Origin: an uncultured Bacteroides sp.
GTDB taxonomy: Bacteria > Bacteroidota > Bacteroidia > Bacteroidales > Bacteroidaceae
Assembly (NCBI RefSeq): GCF_963666545.1
Contig: NZ_OY762899.1
Location: forward strand, 3,476,365 to 3,540,364
Length of the DNA: 64,000 bases
Direction of reading: 5' to 3'
A program made the translations under genes and the position numbers. This document shows positions 39,145-48,886 of this stretch, one piece after another. The notes under the pieces were generated by a model, which was given only the letters and a program-made list of their open reading frames with translations, did no database searches and was not told where the DNA came from. Each line of letters begins with the position of its first letter. Position 1 is the first letter of the stretch.

Positions 39145-41469
39145 CTATTTATTGGGAGTATTCCATTTGTGCGTTTTATTGCACGTAATGCTCAATGTTT
39201 GATTGCCGCTTTGTATGCGGAAATCTCCTTGTTCTAGTATCCATTTGCCATCGCTACCGACAAATGCCAAGTCACTGCCTTTAATGGATAGCGTAACAGT
39301 TTTGGTTTCACCGGGTTGTAATTCCACTTTCTTGAAGGTGCGTAATCTACGGCCCTCCGGGGTTAGTGATGCTACTAAATCACGGCTGAAAAGCATGACG
39401 ACTTCTTTTCCGGCACGTGTTCCATGATTGGTGACATTTACTGAAAATAGCAATTCATCATCTGCGGTAAATGAGGTATTATTTACTTGGAAATTAGTAT
39501 ATTCGAAGTTAGTGTAGCTGAGGCCATAACCAAAAGGCCATTGCACTGAGATAACTGCATCATAGTCATACGCTCCTTCCATTTTGTCCATTTCCTCACT
39601 TACTCTATAATCATACGTGGTAAGTTCTGCTTGGTTACGTGGATATGTATAAGGCATTTTAGCACTAGGATTTGCATCACCAGCCAGTATGTTGGCCAAT
39701 GCATCGCCACCATAATTTCCCGGGAGTAAGATGTTTATGATACCATTTGCCAGAGACTCAATATCATTGATGATGCGAGGCCTGCCTCCATTTAGTATCA
39801 ATATGACTGGTTTTCCCGTAGCGGCGAGTGCTTTTACCAATTTACTTTGATTGGCTGAGATAGCAAGGTCGGAGAGATTTCCGGGTGTTTCGCAATAGGA
39901 GTTCTCGCCAATACAAGCAATAATAATGTCTACATTACGGGCGGCATTGACCGCTTTTTCTATCTCCGGCTCATTTTCTTCTGTATATTTCCCTTCGGGT
40001 TTATAGGTTACTCCTTGTTCCAGGCAAACGTTGCCAGAGCCGAATTTATTGCATAACGCTTCGTAAATGGTGTTGTATTTGCCGGCAAACCTATCGGCCA
40101 GATCTCCTTGCCATGTATAGCTCCATCCACCATTCAGGCAGCGCATGGAATTGGCATTAGGCCCGGTTACAAGAAGCTTTTTGCCTTGTGTAAGCGGTAA
40201 TATGTTATCCTTGTTTTTTAATAAGATTTCTGACTCTTCTGCTACGTGAAGTGCTAACTCCGCGTGTTTACTACTGCCGAAAAGCGGATATTTTGCAGAT
40301 TGGGTGTTAGGACGTTCAAACAATCCCAAACGAAATTTTAATCTGAGAACTCGACGAACAGCATCATCAATACGACTCATCGGTACCTTGTTTTCTTGTA
40401 CAAGTTCCTTTAGCAGGGAACAGTAATTGAGGTCATAAGGTTCCATCGCCATATCTATTCCTGCGTTGATGGCTATCTGTATGGCTTCTTTCTTATTGGC
40501 TGCTATATGTTCTCGTGTGTAGAGATTGTTAATGTCAGCCCAGTCGGTTATCAACATGCCATCCCACTCCAGATCAGTTTTTAGCCACTGGGTGAGCAAT
40601 TCATAGTTTGCATGAACGGGCACTCCATTGATAGAACCACTGTTGACCATGACGGTCAAGGCTCCGGCTTCTACGCATTCCTTAAAAGGTGCAAAACATT
40701 TTTCGCGTAAGTCGGAAATAGAGATATAAGCCGGTGTGCGATCTTTGCCAGTGCGCGCCATGCTATAACCCAGGTAGTGTTTCACTGATGTAGCGATACG
40801 ATCGGCTGGAATATGATTTGGATCGTTGCCCTGAAAACCACGGATGGCAGAGCCTCCCATGATTGAATTGACTAAACAATCTTCACCGTAATTTTCCCAA
40901 ACACGTGACCATCGAGGGTCACGCGCCATGTCGACTGTGGGCGAATACGTCCACGGACAATCGCTGGCACGGGTTTCGTAAGCTGTGACACGGGCGGATT
41001 CGTATGCCAATTCGGAATTAAACGAAGCGCCAATATTGATATTCTGTGGAAATAGAGTGCCACCTAATGTATAGGTAGTACCATGATTTTGATCCAACCC
41101 ATAGATACACGGAATGCCGATTTCTTTCATGGACATTGCTTGTATCCGGCCGATGATCTCTTGCCATTTCTCTTTACTTTGTGCTACAGGACCCGGAGCA
41201 TTGAGAAAAGAACCTACTTTGAATTCCGCAATGGCTTTTCGGAGTTTGGCATCATTGAGTTTAAATTCACCATTGACGACATCTCCCAATACGTCAATAG
41301 CAAGTTCTGTCATTTGCCCTATTTTCTCGTCAAGTGTCATTTTTGAAATGATGCTCTCTACCTTTCGCTCTATTAGACTATCTTTAGCAATTGCAACGAC
41401 GGCTGCCTGCATAGAGCAGGCAGTCGTTGCGATCAATGCTAAAAAGAATATTATTCTTTTTATTATCAT
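39145..41469 (-). CDS. GH3 beta-glucosidase (BglX-type)
   Basis: A 774-residue exported GH3 enzyme; ATTACSM suggests a lipoprotein Cys18. It has the (beta/alpha)8 domain with the catalytic nucleophile Asp309 in LITDWADI, the KHYLGYS region before it, the alpha/beta sandwich domain (about 410-620) and a C-terminal fibronectin-III-like domain (about 670-765, [11 protein letters not shown] at its start). The enzyme releases glucose from the non-reducing end of beta-glucan oligosaccharides. It is the last gene of the PUL 2 operon, 29 bp after the surface glycan-binding protein, and fits periplasmic final breakdown of laminarin-type fragments. Confidence 0.93.
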   Translation of the reverse strand: MIIKRIIFFLALIATTACSMQAAVVAIAKDSLIERKVESIISKMTLDEKIGQMTELAIDVLGDVVNGEFKLNDAKLRKAIAEFKVGSFLNAPGPVAQSKEKWQEIIGRIQAMSMKEIGIPCIYGLDQNHGTTYTLGGTLFPQNINIGASFNSELAYESARVTAYETRASDCPWTYSPTVDMARDPRWSRVWENYGEDCLVNSIMGGSAIRGFQGNDPNHIPADRIATSVKHYLGYSMARTGKDRTPAYISISDLREKCFAPFKECVEAGALTVMVNSGSINGVPVHANYELLTQWLKTDLEWDGMLITDWADINNLYTREHIAANKKEAIQIAINAGIDMAMEPYDLNYCSLLKELVQENKVPMSRIDDAVRRVLRLKFRLGLFERPNTQSAKYPLFGSSKHAELALHVAEESEILLKNKDNILPLTQGKKLLVTGPNANSMRCLNGGWSYTWQGDLADRFAGKYNTIYEALCNKFGSGNVCLEQGVTYKPEGKYTEENEPEIEKAVNAARNVDIIIACIGENSYCETPGNLSDLAISANQSKLVKALAATGKPVILILNGGRPRIINDIESLANGIINILLPGNYGGDALANILAGDANPSAKMPYTYPRNQAELTTYDYRVSEEMDKMEGAYDYDAVISVQWPFGYGLSYTNFEYTNFQVNNTSFTADDELLFSVNVTNHGTRAGKEVVMLFSRDLVASLTPEGRRLRTFKKVELQPGETKTVTLSIKGSDLAFVGSDGKWILEQGDFRIQSGNQTLSITCNKTHKWNTPNK

Positions 41470-41498
41470 AATGGTGTTACTGTTGTTTTTAATAATTC

Positions 41499-42755
41499 TT
41501 ATTGCAGGGTTACCATATCAACATAGTAACCGTGACCTACACAAAGGAATCCATCTTGTGCCTGGATCATATCAAGTACATTTTGTGTGAGCAGTATATC
41601 CTTCACGCCGCCTTCAGAGAATTCTAAAACGGAAGTGTTAGGCAAATCATTCCACTGACCACTCGTTGTGCGTAATTGATGGTATGCAGCTTCAGGTGCC
41701 ACTGAATAGTGAATACTTAGGAGAGCACCGGCTTTTATTTGAGCAAATACATTTTTACTGATCAAATTGAAAGTCTTGTTAGGACTAGAGTCCGGAAGAT
41801 CCCATGATACGTAGTGATGTCCTTGCCAAAGAACCGTCTCTGAAGAGATAGTAACTGTTTGTTCTGTAGTAATATTCTTGGCATTATAGAACTGTACATT
41901 TTCTCCATTCTTTGTCTTGCCTGTCAGAATGTAATCTCCGTCTGATAGTGCAGGGCAGGTCAATGCGATTTTCGTAGCCGACTGTTGAGTGAAGTTAGTG
42001 ATAACCTGACCATTAAGCGTTAATGAAGCTATGTTATCAAGATTGATACCAGTCATGAGCCATTCTCTGTTGGCATTGGCACGATTAGCTCCCAAAGTAA
42101 CAAGAGCAGCTTTAGTGGCTTTGACAGTGTTACCGCCATATTCATTATTGTCGGCATCTACGAAAATTACCCGATGTTCACCTTCAGCCAAATCAGCTGG
42201 TACGGTGTATTCTATATAGTTTCCATTCTCAGACTCAACATAAACATTGTCTGTGATCGTCTTGCCATTAATGACAATGTTTTTCACTTTGTCGAGGTGG
42301 TTACCATAAAGACGTGCTTTTGCATTCGGTGCGATGATACGCTCAAAGCCTACTTCTGTGGCCCATGGATCATTAGGTAATGGATTAACCTGTACGATAC
42401 CCTCACGATAGGTTGATTTACCGGCTGTGGTTAATGCTGTTACTTTAAGTCCGTATGTACCAGCCTTGAGGCTGATATCGAGTGCCGTTCCTGTTTGCAC
42501 CTCATTGCCATCAATCTGCCATATAACAGTGGTATAGTCGACTGGCGTAACCGTCAGCTTCATTGTCAGATTTCCATCCCTACCGATATTGGCAATGACT
42601 GGAAGATTACCGTTTACGCGGTTCGGAAAGATAGGGTCCAGTATTTGTGGTTCATCGTCAGCAGTAGCTGTTGAGAACGGATCTTTCTCACTGCAAGCTG
42701 TGAGTGCAAAGTTGATAGCAAGCATGGCAAGCAGTATAAAATATATCTTCTTCAT
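41499..42755 (-). CDS. Surface glycan-binding lipoprotein (PKD/IPT-type domains)
   Basis: About 418 residues from the start at 42755, chosen because [20 protein letters not shown] is a lipoprotein signal with its lipobox Cys before SEKDPF; the frame extends to 42782. Domains: a PKD-like Ig domain ([20 protein letters not shown]), two IPT/TIG-like Ig domains ([19 protein letters not shown] and [20 protein letters not shown]) and a C-terminal beta-sandwich with aromatic residues ([26 protein letters not shown]) suited to glycan binding. It follows SusD in the SusE/F position, as in known beta-1,3-glucan loci. No catalytic role is expected. Confidence 0.85.
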   Translation of the reverse strand: MKKIYFILLAMLAINFALTACSEKDPFSTATADDEPQILDPIFPNRVNGNLPVIANIGRDGNLTMKLTVTPVDYTTVIWQIDGNEVQTGTALDISLKAGTYGLKVTALTTAGKSTYREGIVQVNPLPNDPWATEVGFERIIAPNAKARLYGNHLDKVKNIVINGKTITDNVYVESENGNYIEYTVPADLAEGEHRVIFVDADNNEYGGNTVKATKAALVTLGANRANANREWLMTGINLDNIASLTLNGQVITNFTQQSATKIALTCPALSDGDYILTGKTKNGENVQFYNAKNITTEQTVTISSETVLWQGHHYVSWDLPDSSPNKTFNLISKNVFAQIKAGALLSIHYSVAPEAAYHQLRTTSGQWNDLPNTSVLEFSEGGVKDILLTQNVLDMIQAQDGFLCVGHGYYVDMVTLQ

Positions 42756-42781
42756 ATTGACTCTTATTCGTTTTTTTATCA

Positions 42782-44461
42782 TTAATTCATTTCTTTATCC
42801 CACCATACATGTGTGTGCCAGTCGTCTGTGCCACCCATGCGTCCCAATGCTTCATTGTAGCTTTCCTTGTTATAAGAAGACTCAAGTGTAGGATAGCAGA
42901 GGCGTACGGGAATTTCAGGACCACCGGTGAGAAATTGGCCGAAACCATAATCCTTGGGTGATTTTAGCTTTGGATAACCTGAACGACGTACGTTAGCCCA
43001 GCATTCGGCAGGGTTGGTGAAGTGAAGAATCCATGCCTGAGTGTTGATAGATTCCTTTTTTTGTTCGTCGGTATAGCCAATGCCATTGTTCAGAATAAAC
43101 TGATTAAATTCTTCGTCAGATACTACTGCACAAGCATAATTGTCGCTAAGGAAGTTCATAGCTGCGCGCACACCTTGCTTATAAAGGTCATTAACAGATT
43201 CGCTTCCTACGTTCCATCCTTTCAATTTGGCCTCTGCCAATAATAATTTCACTTCAGCAAAAGTCATGATTACACCGGGATTGTTGCCTTTTAGGAAATT
43301 ATTAGCTAGTTTGGGCTCGGTCTCGCGGGCTACACTAGGGCTGATTGAAGGATTGTTCTTAGCGAGATCTTTTAATATGTCGCTATCATAACCTGTTGGC
43401 CATGGTTCCCAAGAAAAAGCTCCCGGGTCGCGTGGCTGGAATGTGATGTTTTTAGCAATCATTTCATCAGTCAGGTCAATACGATTGTCGGGACTTGTGG
43501 AGCTCATGAGCCCGTCGTAATAGAAACGTGCAATCCTGAAAGTGCGTGGATCTCCTGTGTTATGTAGTTGATTGAAGAAGGTAGAGCATAGATAACTGGG
43601 GTTATTGGAAGGGTCGTTACCAAATAACAATTGCGATAAAGCATTGCCGCGATAATCGGTATAAGAGTCCTGACCAAAGCTGAATGATATATTCATGTAT
43701 TTGATTAGAGCGTCATCATTGGCACTTTCAAAGATTTTCCCCTCATCCAATATCGCTTTTTCAAATTCTTCTTGAGCTTTTTGTGGAGCTACGTTAGAGA
43801 TTCGCATGGCAAAGCGTAAACGAAGTGAGTTGGCTAACTTTTTCCATTTTACTACATCTCCATTGAAGATTACGTCACCTTTGATTTTATCTTTACTGGC
43901 ATCGAGACTGGCTACAGCGGAGCTTAGTTCAAGGAAGAAATTGTTGTATATCTCCTCCTGCGTGTCATAGCGAGGGTTGTATTTCTCTTCGAGGAAACCT
44001 TTACCAGTCTCACTGTAAGGCACATCTCCGTAGATGTCAGTAATAATTGACATTAGATAAACTTTATAGATGCGTAATGCAGAGTTTATATTCACTTTTT
44101 CAGCGTCATTGGCAGTGCGATATTCAGCATCGGTGATGTTCTTAATGGCTGTAGGGTAGCTTGATGTCCAAATACGGCCCATTTCACTATTGTCCTGTGT
44201 ATGACGACCGCCATAGTTTGTGGTATTCCAACATCCCATAAGGTGTTGATTGAATGCATAGATATAATTGCGATAAATCTCCATCATGCCGAGATCGCCA
44301 TAAGTTTGTAACTCTGCAGTAGTGAGCTGTGCGTTAGGATCTATCGTGGCAGGCTTTGATGGATCGGTATTCATGTTTTCCATGTACTCATCGCTACATG
44401 CAGAGAAGAGCATGACACATGCCATCAGTATCATTGTAATATATGATTGATAGTGTTTCAT
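42782..44461 (-). CDS. SusD-like surface lipoprotein (SusD-like_2 group)
   Basis: A 559-residue lipoprotein with lipobox MLFSACSDEY. It belongs to the SusD-like_2 branch: the early MNTDPSKPATIDPN segment, MEIYRNYIYAFNQHLMGCW, and the KVYLMSIITDIYGDVPYSE helix are characteristic. It caps the SusC transporter encoded 38 bp upstream. The tail GGTDDWHTHVWWD differs from the NPGW ending of the PUL 1 SusD proteins, showing a separate lineage. Ligand: by context beta-1,3-glucan oligosaccharides. Confidence 0.95.
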   Translation of the reverse strand: MKHYQSYITMILMACVMLFSACSDEYMENMNTDPSKPATIDPNAQLTTAELQTYGDLGMMEIYRNYIYAFNQHLMGCWNTTNYGGRHTQDNSEMGRIWTSSYPTAIKNITDAEYRTANDAEKVNINSALRIYKVYLMSIITDIYGDVPYSETGKGFLEEKYNPRYDTQEEIYNNFFLELSSAVASLDASKDKIKGDVIFNGDVVKWKKLANSLRLRFAMRISNVAPQKAQEEFEKAILDEGKIFESANDDALIKYMNISFSFGQDSYTDYRGNALSQLLFGNDPSNNPSYLCSTFFNQLHNTGDPRTFRIARFYYDGLMSSTSPDNRIDLTDEMIAKNITFQPRDPGAFSWEPWPTGYDSDILKDLAKNNPSISPSVARETEPKLANNFLKGNNPGVIMTFAEVKLLLAEAKLKGWNVGSESVNDLYKQGVRAAMNFLSDNYACAVVSDEEFNQFILNNGIGYTDEQKKESINTQAWILHFTNPAECWANVRRSGYPKLKSPKDYGFGQFLTGGPEIPVRLCYPTLESSYNKESYNEALGRMGGTDDWHTHVWWDKEMN

Positions 44462-44499
44462 TGTATATCCTTATTATATTAATTAAAGTTGATATCTCT

Positions 44500-47400
44500 T
44501 TAGAATTTTAGGTTGATGTTGAATCCATAGCTCTTACGCGAAGGCAATGAGCCATATTCCATCCCCATACCTGTGGTGTTGTTGTAATTGGAATCCGGAT
44601 CAATATTGGGAATATTCTTCCACACGATGAAAGGATTGCGGGCAACAAACGATAGGGTCAGGTTTTGAACTACATTCTTTAACCAGAGTTTTGGCACATT
44701 GTAACTCAATGTTAGTTCACGACACTTCACATAAGAATTGTCATAGATAAACATAGATGGAGCATTACGAGATACATTCATCCAATAATCTTCGGGGTTG
44801 ACGTAGATATCGTTGGGGCGGTAAGTGCCGTCGCCATTAGCTATCACGCCAGGTGCAATGAAACCTCCTGTCGGAGTCCATGTGGAAGATCCTTTGGCAA
44901 TACCGGCAGCTTGACGCTGTTCTTCTGATTTATACCATCCTTCACGTCCGGCAAGTGTTTCTTTGCTCTTGCCTGATTCGTAGGAAGCACGTGCTGACAT
45001 AGAGTAGAGATCAGCACCTACCTTCACATCAAAGATAGCTGAGAGTGATACATCTTTATAAGTAAGGGTAGTGACAGCACCTCCTGTCCAATCCCATGAA
45101 GCATTACCTAAAACGTGGTTGCTTTTGTCGTATTCCGGTAAGCCGGTCTGCCGATCGATAAGGATGTCGCCATTATCATTACGCTTGAAGTCAGGACCCA
45201 CGATGGAACCAAAATTCTCACCTACCTTGGCTGCTACTTGAACATCGAGCCAGGGAGCTTTTTCTAACTCAAACATGTCCATACCATCAACAAGTTTTTT
45301 TACCTTATTGCTGTTTTTGGAGAAGTTCAGGTTCAAATCCCACGAGAAATCTTTGGTTTGGATAAGGCGTGTATTAAGGGCAATTTCTATACCTTTATTT
45401 TCTATCTCACCAGCGTTGATCAGACGGTAAGTGTAGCCTGATGTCCAAGAACTGGCCATACCCATAATTTGGTTTTTACTATTCTGTGTATAGTAAGTGA
45501 AATCCAGGCCCATACGGTTCTTAAATAACTTCATTTCCCAACCAATTTCAAACGAATTCGTTTTTGTTGGCTTTAGGTTTTTGTTGGGGATTGTTTTGTT
45601 GTTGATATAACCGATAGTATAACCAGGATAAGTAAACTTGGATTTAGTGTAAACTAACCCTAACTGATAGGGGTCGGTATCGCTACCTACTTGTGCCCAC
45701 GACATGCGGAGTTTTCCATAAGGCATGAGATCGCCTAATTTGGTTAGTTCGGAGAATACAAAACTACCAGAGAACGATGGATATACGTATACATTATTAC
45801 TTGTGGGCAGAGTTGATGATTGGTCGCCTCGCAGGGTAGCATCAAGATACAACATGTGTTTCCATCCTATATTGGCAGCTCCGTATACGGAGTTGATTTG
45901 CTTGCGATAGCTGCCTTGTTCTATACTGATTTCATTGAAACTCATCAGAGCCACCACGTCGCGTATTTGCATATCTTTTGCGGTAGTGATAGAGGTATGG
46001 TTATTTACCTTATATACATTACCACCAAGGGTAGCACTAAAATCGAAATCTCCCCAGTTGTTGGTGTAAAGAGCAAGTGCTTCAAAATTGTACATGCGGT
46101 TTTTATAGTTATTCTCTTGGAGATTTCCAGCTTCATAACCAGGTGTGGTAGGAGCTTTGAAATCTTCGAAGGTGAACCAATTGAGTTCGGCACCAACCGT
46201 TCCCTGTATTTTTAAATGTTTGCTGATATTCCAAATTGCCTTACCGTTAAAACGAAATTGGTCTTTCTTGGAATTGTTGGAGTTTTTATATACATCCCAG
46301 TAAGGATTCACATTGTAAGGATCCATACCATTCCAGTTGGAATACTCTCCGTTCCCGTTCTGATAAGTTTTCAACCATTCCTGGTCATAAGTGGTAGCTA
46401 ACGTCATCAGGTTTTTTCCGATATTCGTTTTGCTATCACCCAGCGCCGGACGATTCTTTACGTTTTCACGTGTATAATTGCCACTGAAGTCGAAATCAAC
46501 ATTAGCAAGACTAGTGTTGGCGCGCAGGTTAAAGATGTCACGGCTCATGTTCGTCTTTGGTACGATATCTTTGTTGCGCATATCTGTATAGGTGAAGCGT
46601 ACGCCCGTTTTGCCATTGTTCGTGCCAATAGTGACATTGTTGCTGGCTGTGAGACCTGTACGGAAGAATCCGGAAGTGTTGTTAGGTATAATAAGGTAAG
46701 GACGTTCTACGCCGTCGAAGTATTTCAGCATGTTGCCTCCATCTGCTTTTGGACCCCAACTTTTGTTGGTGTTAGATACGGCATCAATGCTGTACGTTCC
46801 GCTACTACCCATGCCATAAGTTTCCTGTATATCGTTCCACTTAGCCAATTGCGTGTCGAAAGTCAGTGTTCCGTTATATTCCGCACTAAACTTATTCTTT
46901 TCGTTGGCCCTCTTGGTGGTGATAAGGATGACACCGTGACTGGCGCGGCTACCGTAAAGAGCAGAGGCAGCAGGACCTTTAAGAACAGACATGTTTTCTA
47001 TGTCGTCCGGGTTAATGCCTGAAATACCATCGCCAAGGTCAAATCCTCCAGATGTACCGGCACTGCCATAATTGGTATTGTCAAGGGGCACACCATCAAT
47101 GACATATAAAGGTTGATTGTTACCTGTCATTTCAGTGCTACCACGTAGGATAACACGGGTAGAACCAGATGGGCCACCTGCGGTTTGGCTTACTACCAAT
47201 CCAGCTACACGACCAGCCATAGAGTTGATAACGTTCGCTCCTTTTGCTTTGGTCAAATCGTCGCCTTTTACCTCATCTAAACCATAGCCCAATGCCTTAC
47301 GTTCTCTCTTAATCCCCAATGCTGTAACCACTACCTCGTTAAGCATCTTATTGTCCTCTTCAATAACAATGTTTAGGGGGCCATTACCACTTTTTACTTC

Positions 47401-47691
47401 CTTAGACTTGTATCCTACGTATCTGACAACAAGTGTAGCACCAGAATGAACGTTCAAGCTGAAGTTACCGTCCATATCTGTTATGGTTCCGTTAGTTGTT
47501 CCTTTCTCAATGATAGAAGCCCCTATAATAGGGCCAAGAGCATCCTTTACTGTTCCTGTGACTTTGTTGTCCTGTTGTACAATTGTAGAATAATTCAGTT
47601 TTTCTGTTGCCTTCATTTGTGGAACACCTCCCAACAGGCAGAGAGACAGTGTGCCACAGAACAACATGTGCTTACAATTCCTTACTTTCAT
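44500..47691 (-). CDS. SusC-like TonB-dependent transporter (PUL 2)
   Basis: A 1063-residue complete SusC. A signal peptide (about 1-28) is followed by a carboxypeptidase-regulatory-like domain (KVTGTVKDALGPIIGASI, about 45-115), the TonB-box-like MLNEVVVTALG (about 117-127), the plug with VLKGPAASALYGSRASHGV and a barrel ending GFNINLKF. This is the canonical SusC layout, unlike the PUL 1 copy at 2748, where the TonB-box-like segment is not obvious. Located between GH16 and SusD in a five-gene operon. Confidence 0.96.
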   Translation of the reverse strand: MKVRNCKHMLFCGTLSLCLLGGVPQMKATEKLNYSTIVQQDNKVTGTVKDALGPIIGASIIEKGTTNGTITDMDGNFSLNVHSGATLVVRYVGYKSKEVKSGNGPLNIVIEEDNKMLNEVVVTALGIKRERKALGYGLDEVKGDDLTKAKGANVINSMAGRVAGLVVSQTAGGPSGSTRVILRGSTEMTGNNQPLYVIDGVPLDNTNYGSAGTSGGFDLGDGISGINPDDIENMSVLKGPAASALYGSRASHGVILITTKRANEKNKFSAEYNGTLTFDTQLAKWNDIQETYGMGSSGTYSIDAVSNTNKSWGPKADGGNMLKYFDGVERPYLIIPNNTSGFFRTGLTASNNVTIGTNNGKTGVRFTYTDMRNKDIVPKTNMSRDIFNLRANTSLANVDFDFSGNYTRENVKNRPALGDSKTNIGKNLMTLATTYDQEWLKTYQNGNGEYSNWNGMDPYNVNPYWDVYKNSNNSKKDQFRFNGKAIWNISKHLKIQGTVGAELNWFTFEDFKAPTTPGYEAGNLQENNYKNRMYNFEALALYTNNWGDFDFSATLGGNVYKVNNHTSITTAKDMQIRDVVALMSFNEISIEQGSYRKQINSVYGAANIGWKHMLYLDATLRGDQSSTLPTSNNVYVYPSFSGSFVFSELTKLGDLMPYGKLRMSWAQVGSDTDPYQLGLVYTKSKFTYPGYTIGYINNKTIPNKNLKPTKTNSFEIGWEMKLFKNRMGLDFTYYTQNSKNQIMGMASSWTSGYTYRLINAGEIENKGIEIALNTRLIQTKDFSWDLNLNFSKNSNKVKKLVDGMDMFELEKAPWLDVQVAAKVGENFGSIVGPDFKRNDNGDILIDRQTGLPEYDKSNHVLGNASWDWTGGAVTTLTYKDVSLSAIFDVKVGADLYSMSARASYESGKSKETLAGREGWYKSEEQRQAAGIAKGSSTWTPTGGFIAPGVIANGDGTYRPNDIYVNPEDYWMNVSRNAPSMFIYDNSYVKCRELTLSYNVPKLWLKNVVQNLTLSFVARNPFIVWKNIPNIDPDSNYNNTTGMGMEYGSLPSRKSYGFNINLKF

Positions 47692-47709
47692 ATAATGTAT
47701 TAATTAAGA

Positions 47710-48546
47710 TTAATATAAGATTTTTACCCAGTCAATATACATATTCACTTTTTCTCCGTCTTTCAATGCTGTAATATCATTTATGTTGGTGATTCCTGTG
47801 AAAGAACCGCCTACAGCGAGATTAAACAAGAGGAAGAAGTTGTCATGGAAATAGTCATAGGATGCACTGCCTTTACTGATATCAAATGAATGAAATTTGA
47901 TATTATCAATGGCTATTGTAAGACTATTCTCGTTCCAATCTAATGAATAGGTATGATATTTAGCATCTTGCAAACTGTTTGCAACATTCGCAGAATGGTA
48001 TTCTTGCTGATGTCCGCTTCCAGCATCGCTTCCATAATGAATGGCTGTGTTGACTTGTGTTTCGGTAGTTCCCGAAGCGAATGCGTTGTGCTCACCCATC
48101 TCCATCATGTCTATTTCTCCACATTGGGGCCAAGGTTTGTTATTGTCTCCCATCATCCAGAATGCAGGCCATAGTCCATTAGCTGTTTTAGGGATTTTAA
48201 TGCTTGCTTCTATTTTTCCGTACTTGAAGCTCTTTTTCCCTTTGGTATTTACTCGTCCGGAGATAATCTTGTTTCCTTTACGTTCGGCTGTCAGAATTAG
48301 TACTGATTTACCCTCGTCTGTACCAACTGACACATGTGCCTTGTCGTACGCTTGAATCTCCTGATTAGTCCATCCGGCTTCATGAACTTCTTTAGTCCAT
48401 ACAGCTTCATTAAAAGAATCAAAATCGTCTTTGAAAATAATTTTTCCTTGCTCATCTGAAGATTTTAAAGGTGTATCGTTGTTAGATGAACAGGATTGTT
48501 GTATTGAACATACTGATAATAATAAGAAAATTGTTACTTTCTTCAT
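47710..48546 (-). CDS. GH16 endo-beta-1,3-glucanase (laminarinase-type) lipoprotein
   Basis: A 278-residue lipoprotein (signal ending SIQQSCSSN, Cys19). GH16 fills nearly the whole chain: FKDDFDSFNEAVWTKEVHEA at the start, WPAFWMMGDNNKPWPQCGE, catalytic GEIDMMEMG (Glu144 nucleophile, Asp146, Glu149 acid/base) and the final VNMYIDWVKILY strand. The EIDMMEM signature and the downstream GH3 fit an endo-beta-1,3- or mixed-linkage glucanase. It is the first gene of the PUL 2 operon, directly behind the HTCS-controlled promoter. It differs strongly from the PUL 1 GH16 pair. Confidence 0.92.
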   Translation of the reverse strand: MKKVTIFLLLSVCSIQQSCSSNNDTPLKSSDEQGKIIFKDDFDSFNEAVWTKEVHEAGWTNQEIQAYDKAHVSVGTDEGKSVLILTAERKGNKIISGRVNTKGKKSFKYGKIEASIKIPKTANGLWPAFWMMGDNNKPWPQCGEIDMMEMGEHNAFASGTTETQVNTAIHYGSDAGSGHQQEYHSANVANSLQDAKYHTYSLDWNENSLTIAIDNIKFHSFDISKGSASYDYFHDNFFLLFNLAVGGSFTGITNINDITALKDGEKVNMYIDWVKILY

Positions 48547-48629
48547 ACTCTTAGCATTTTGGTTAAACTTATTTTTTTAGTAACTGACTTACAAGATCAC
48601 CAGCTATAAGTCAGTCTTGCAATTGGCTA

Positions 48630-48695
48630 CAAAGATGGTAATAGTAAGTAGTACGAATGGTTTGATTGCTGACATATAAGGTTTGATTGCAGACA
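48630..48695 (-). promoter_or_regulatory. PUL 2 promoter with a candidate HTCS operator (direct repeats)
   Basis: GGTTTGATTGCTGACA (48659-48674) and GGTTTGATTGCAGACA (48680-48695) are direct repeats with one mismatch and a period of 21 bp, two helical turns, as AraC-type dimers prefer. Downstream on the minus strand, CATCTTTG (48637-48630) is a near match to the -7 box, with no good -33 element, as expected for an activator-dependent promoter. The GH16 start is about 85 bp further. Confidence 0.65.
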
Positions 48696-48769
48696 ATTCT
48701 TCCCTCAAGACCTTAGCTGCACTATCTTTTTGATACGTTCTTTTTATTTATAAAAGATTTTAAAGATAA

Positions 48770-48810
48770 AAAATGCCCTTTTGCTACAATAAGATAGCAA
48801 AGGGCATTTT
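48770..48810 (-). terminator. Terminator after the HTCS gene
   Basis: AAAATGCCCTTTTGCTA (48770-48786) pairs with TAGCAAAGGGCATTTT (48795-48810) apart from one bulged base; an 8-base loop and a T-rich run on the minus strand follow. It separates HTCS transcription from the PUL 2 operon. Confidence 0.85.
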
Positions 48811-48886
48811 GTCGATTTGTTTTTTTGTGGGCAGTTCCCAATGATGAGGAAAAAAATGATCCTGGCTTTGAGTATTTAAAAATAGC

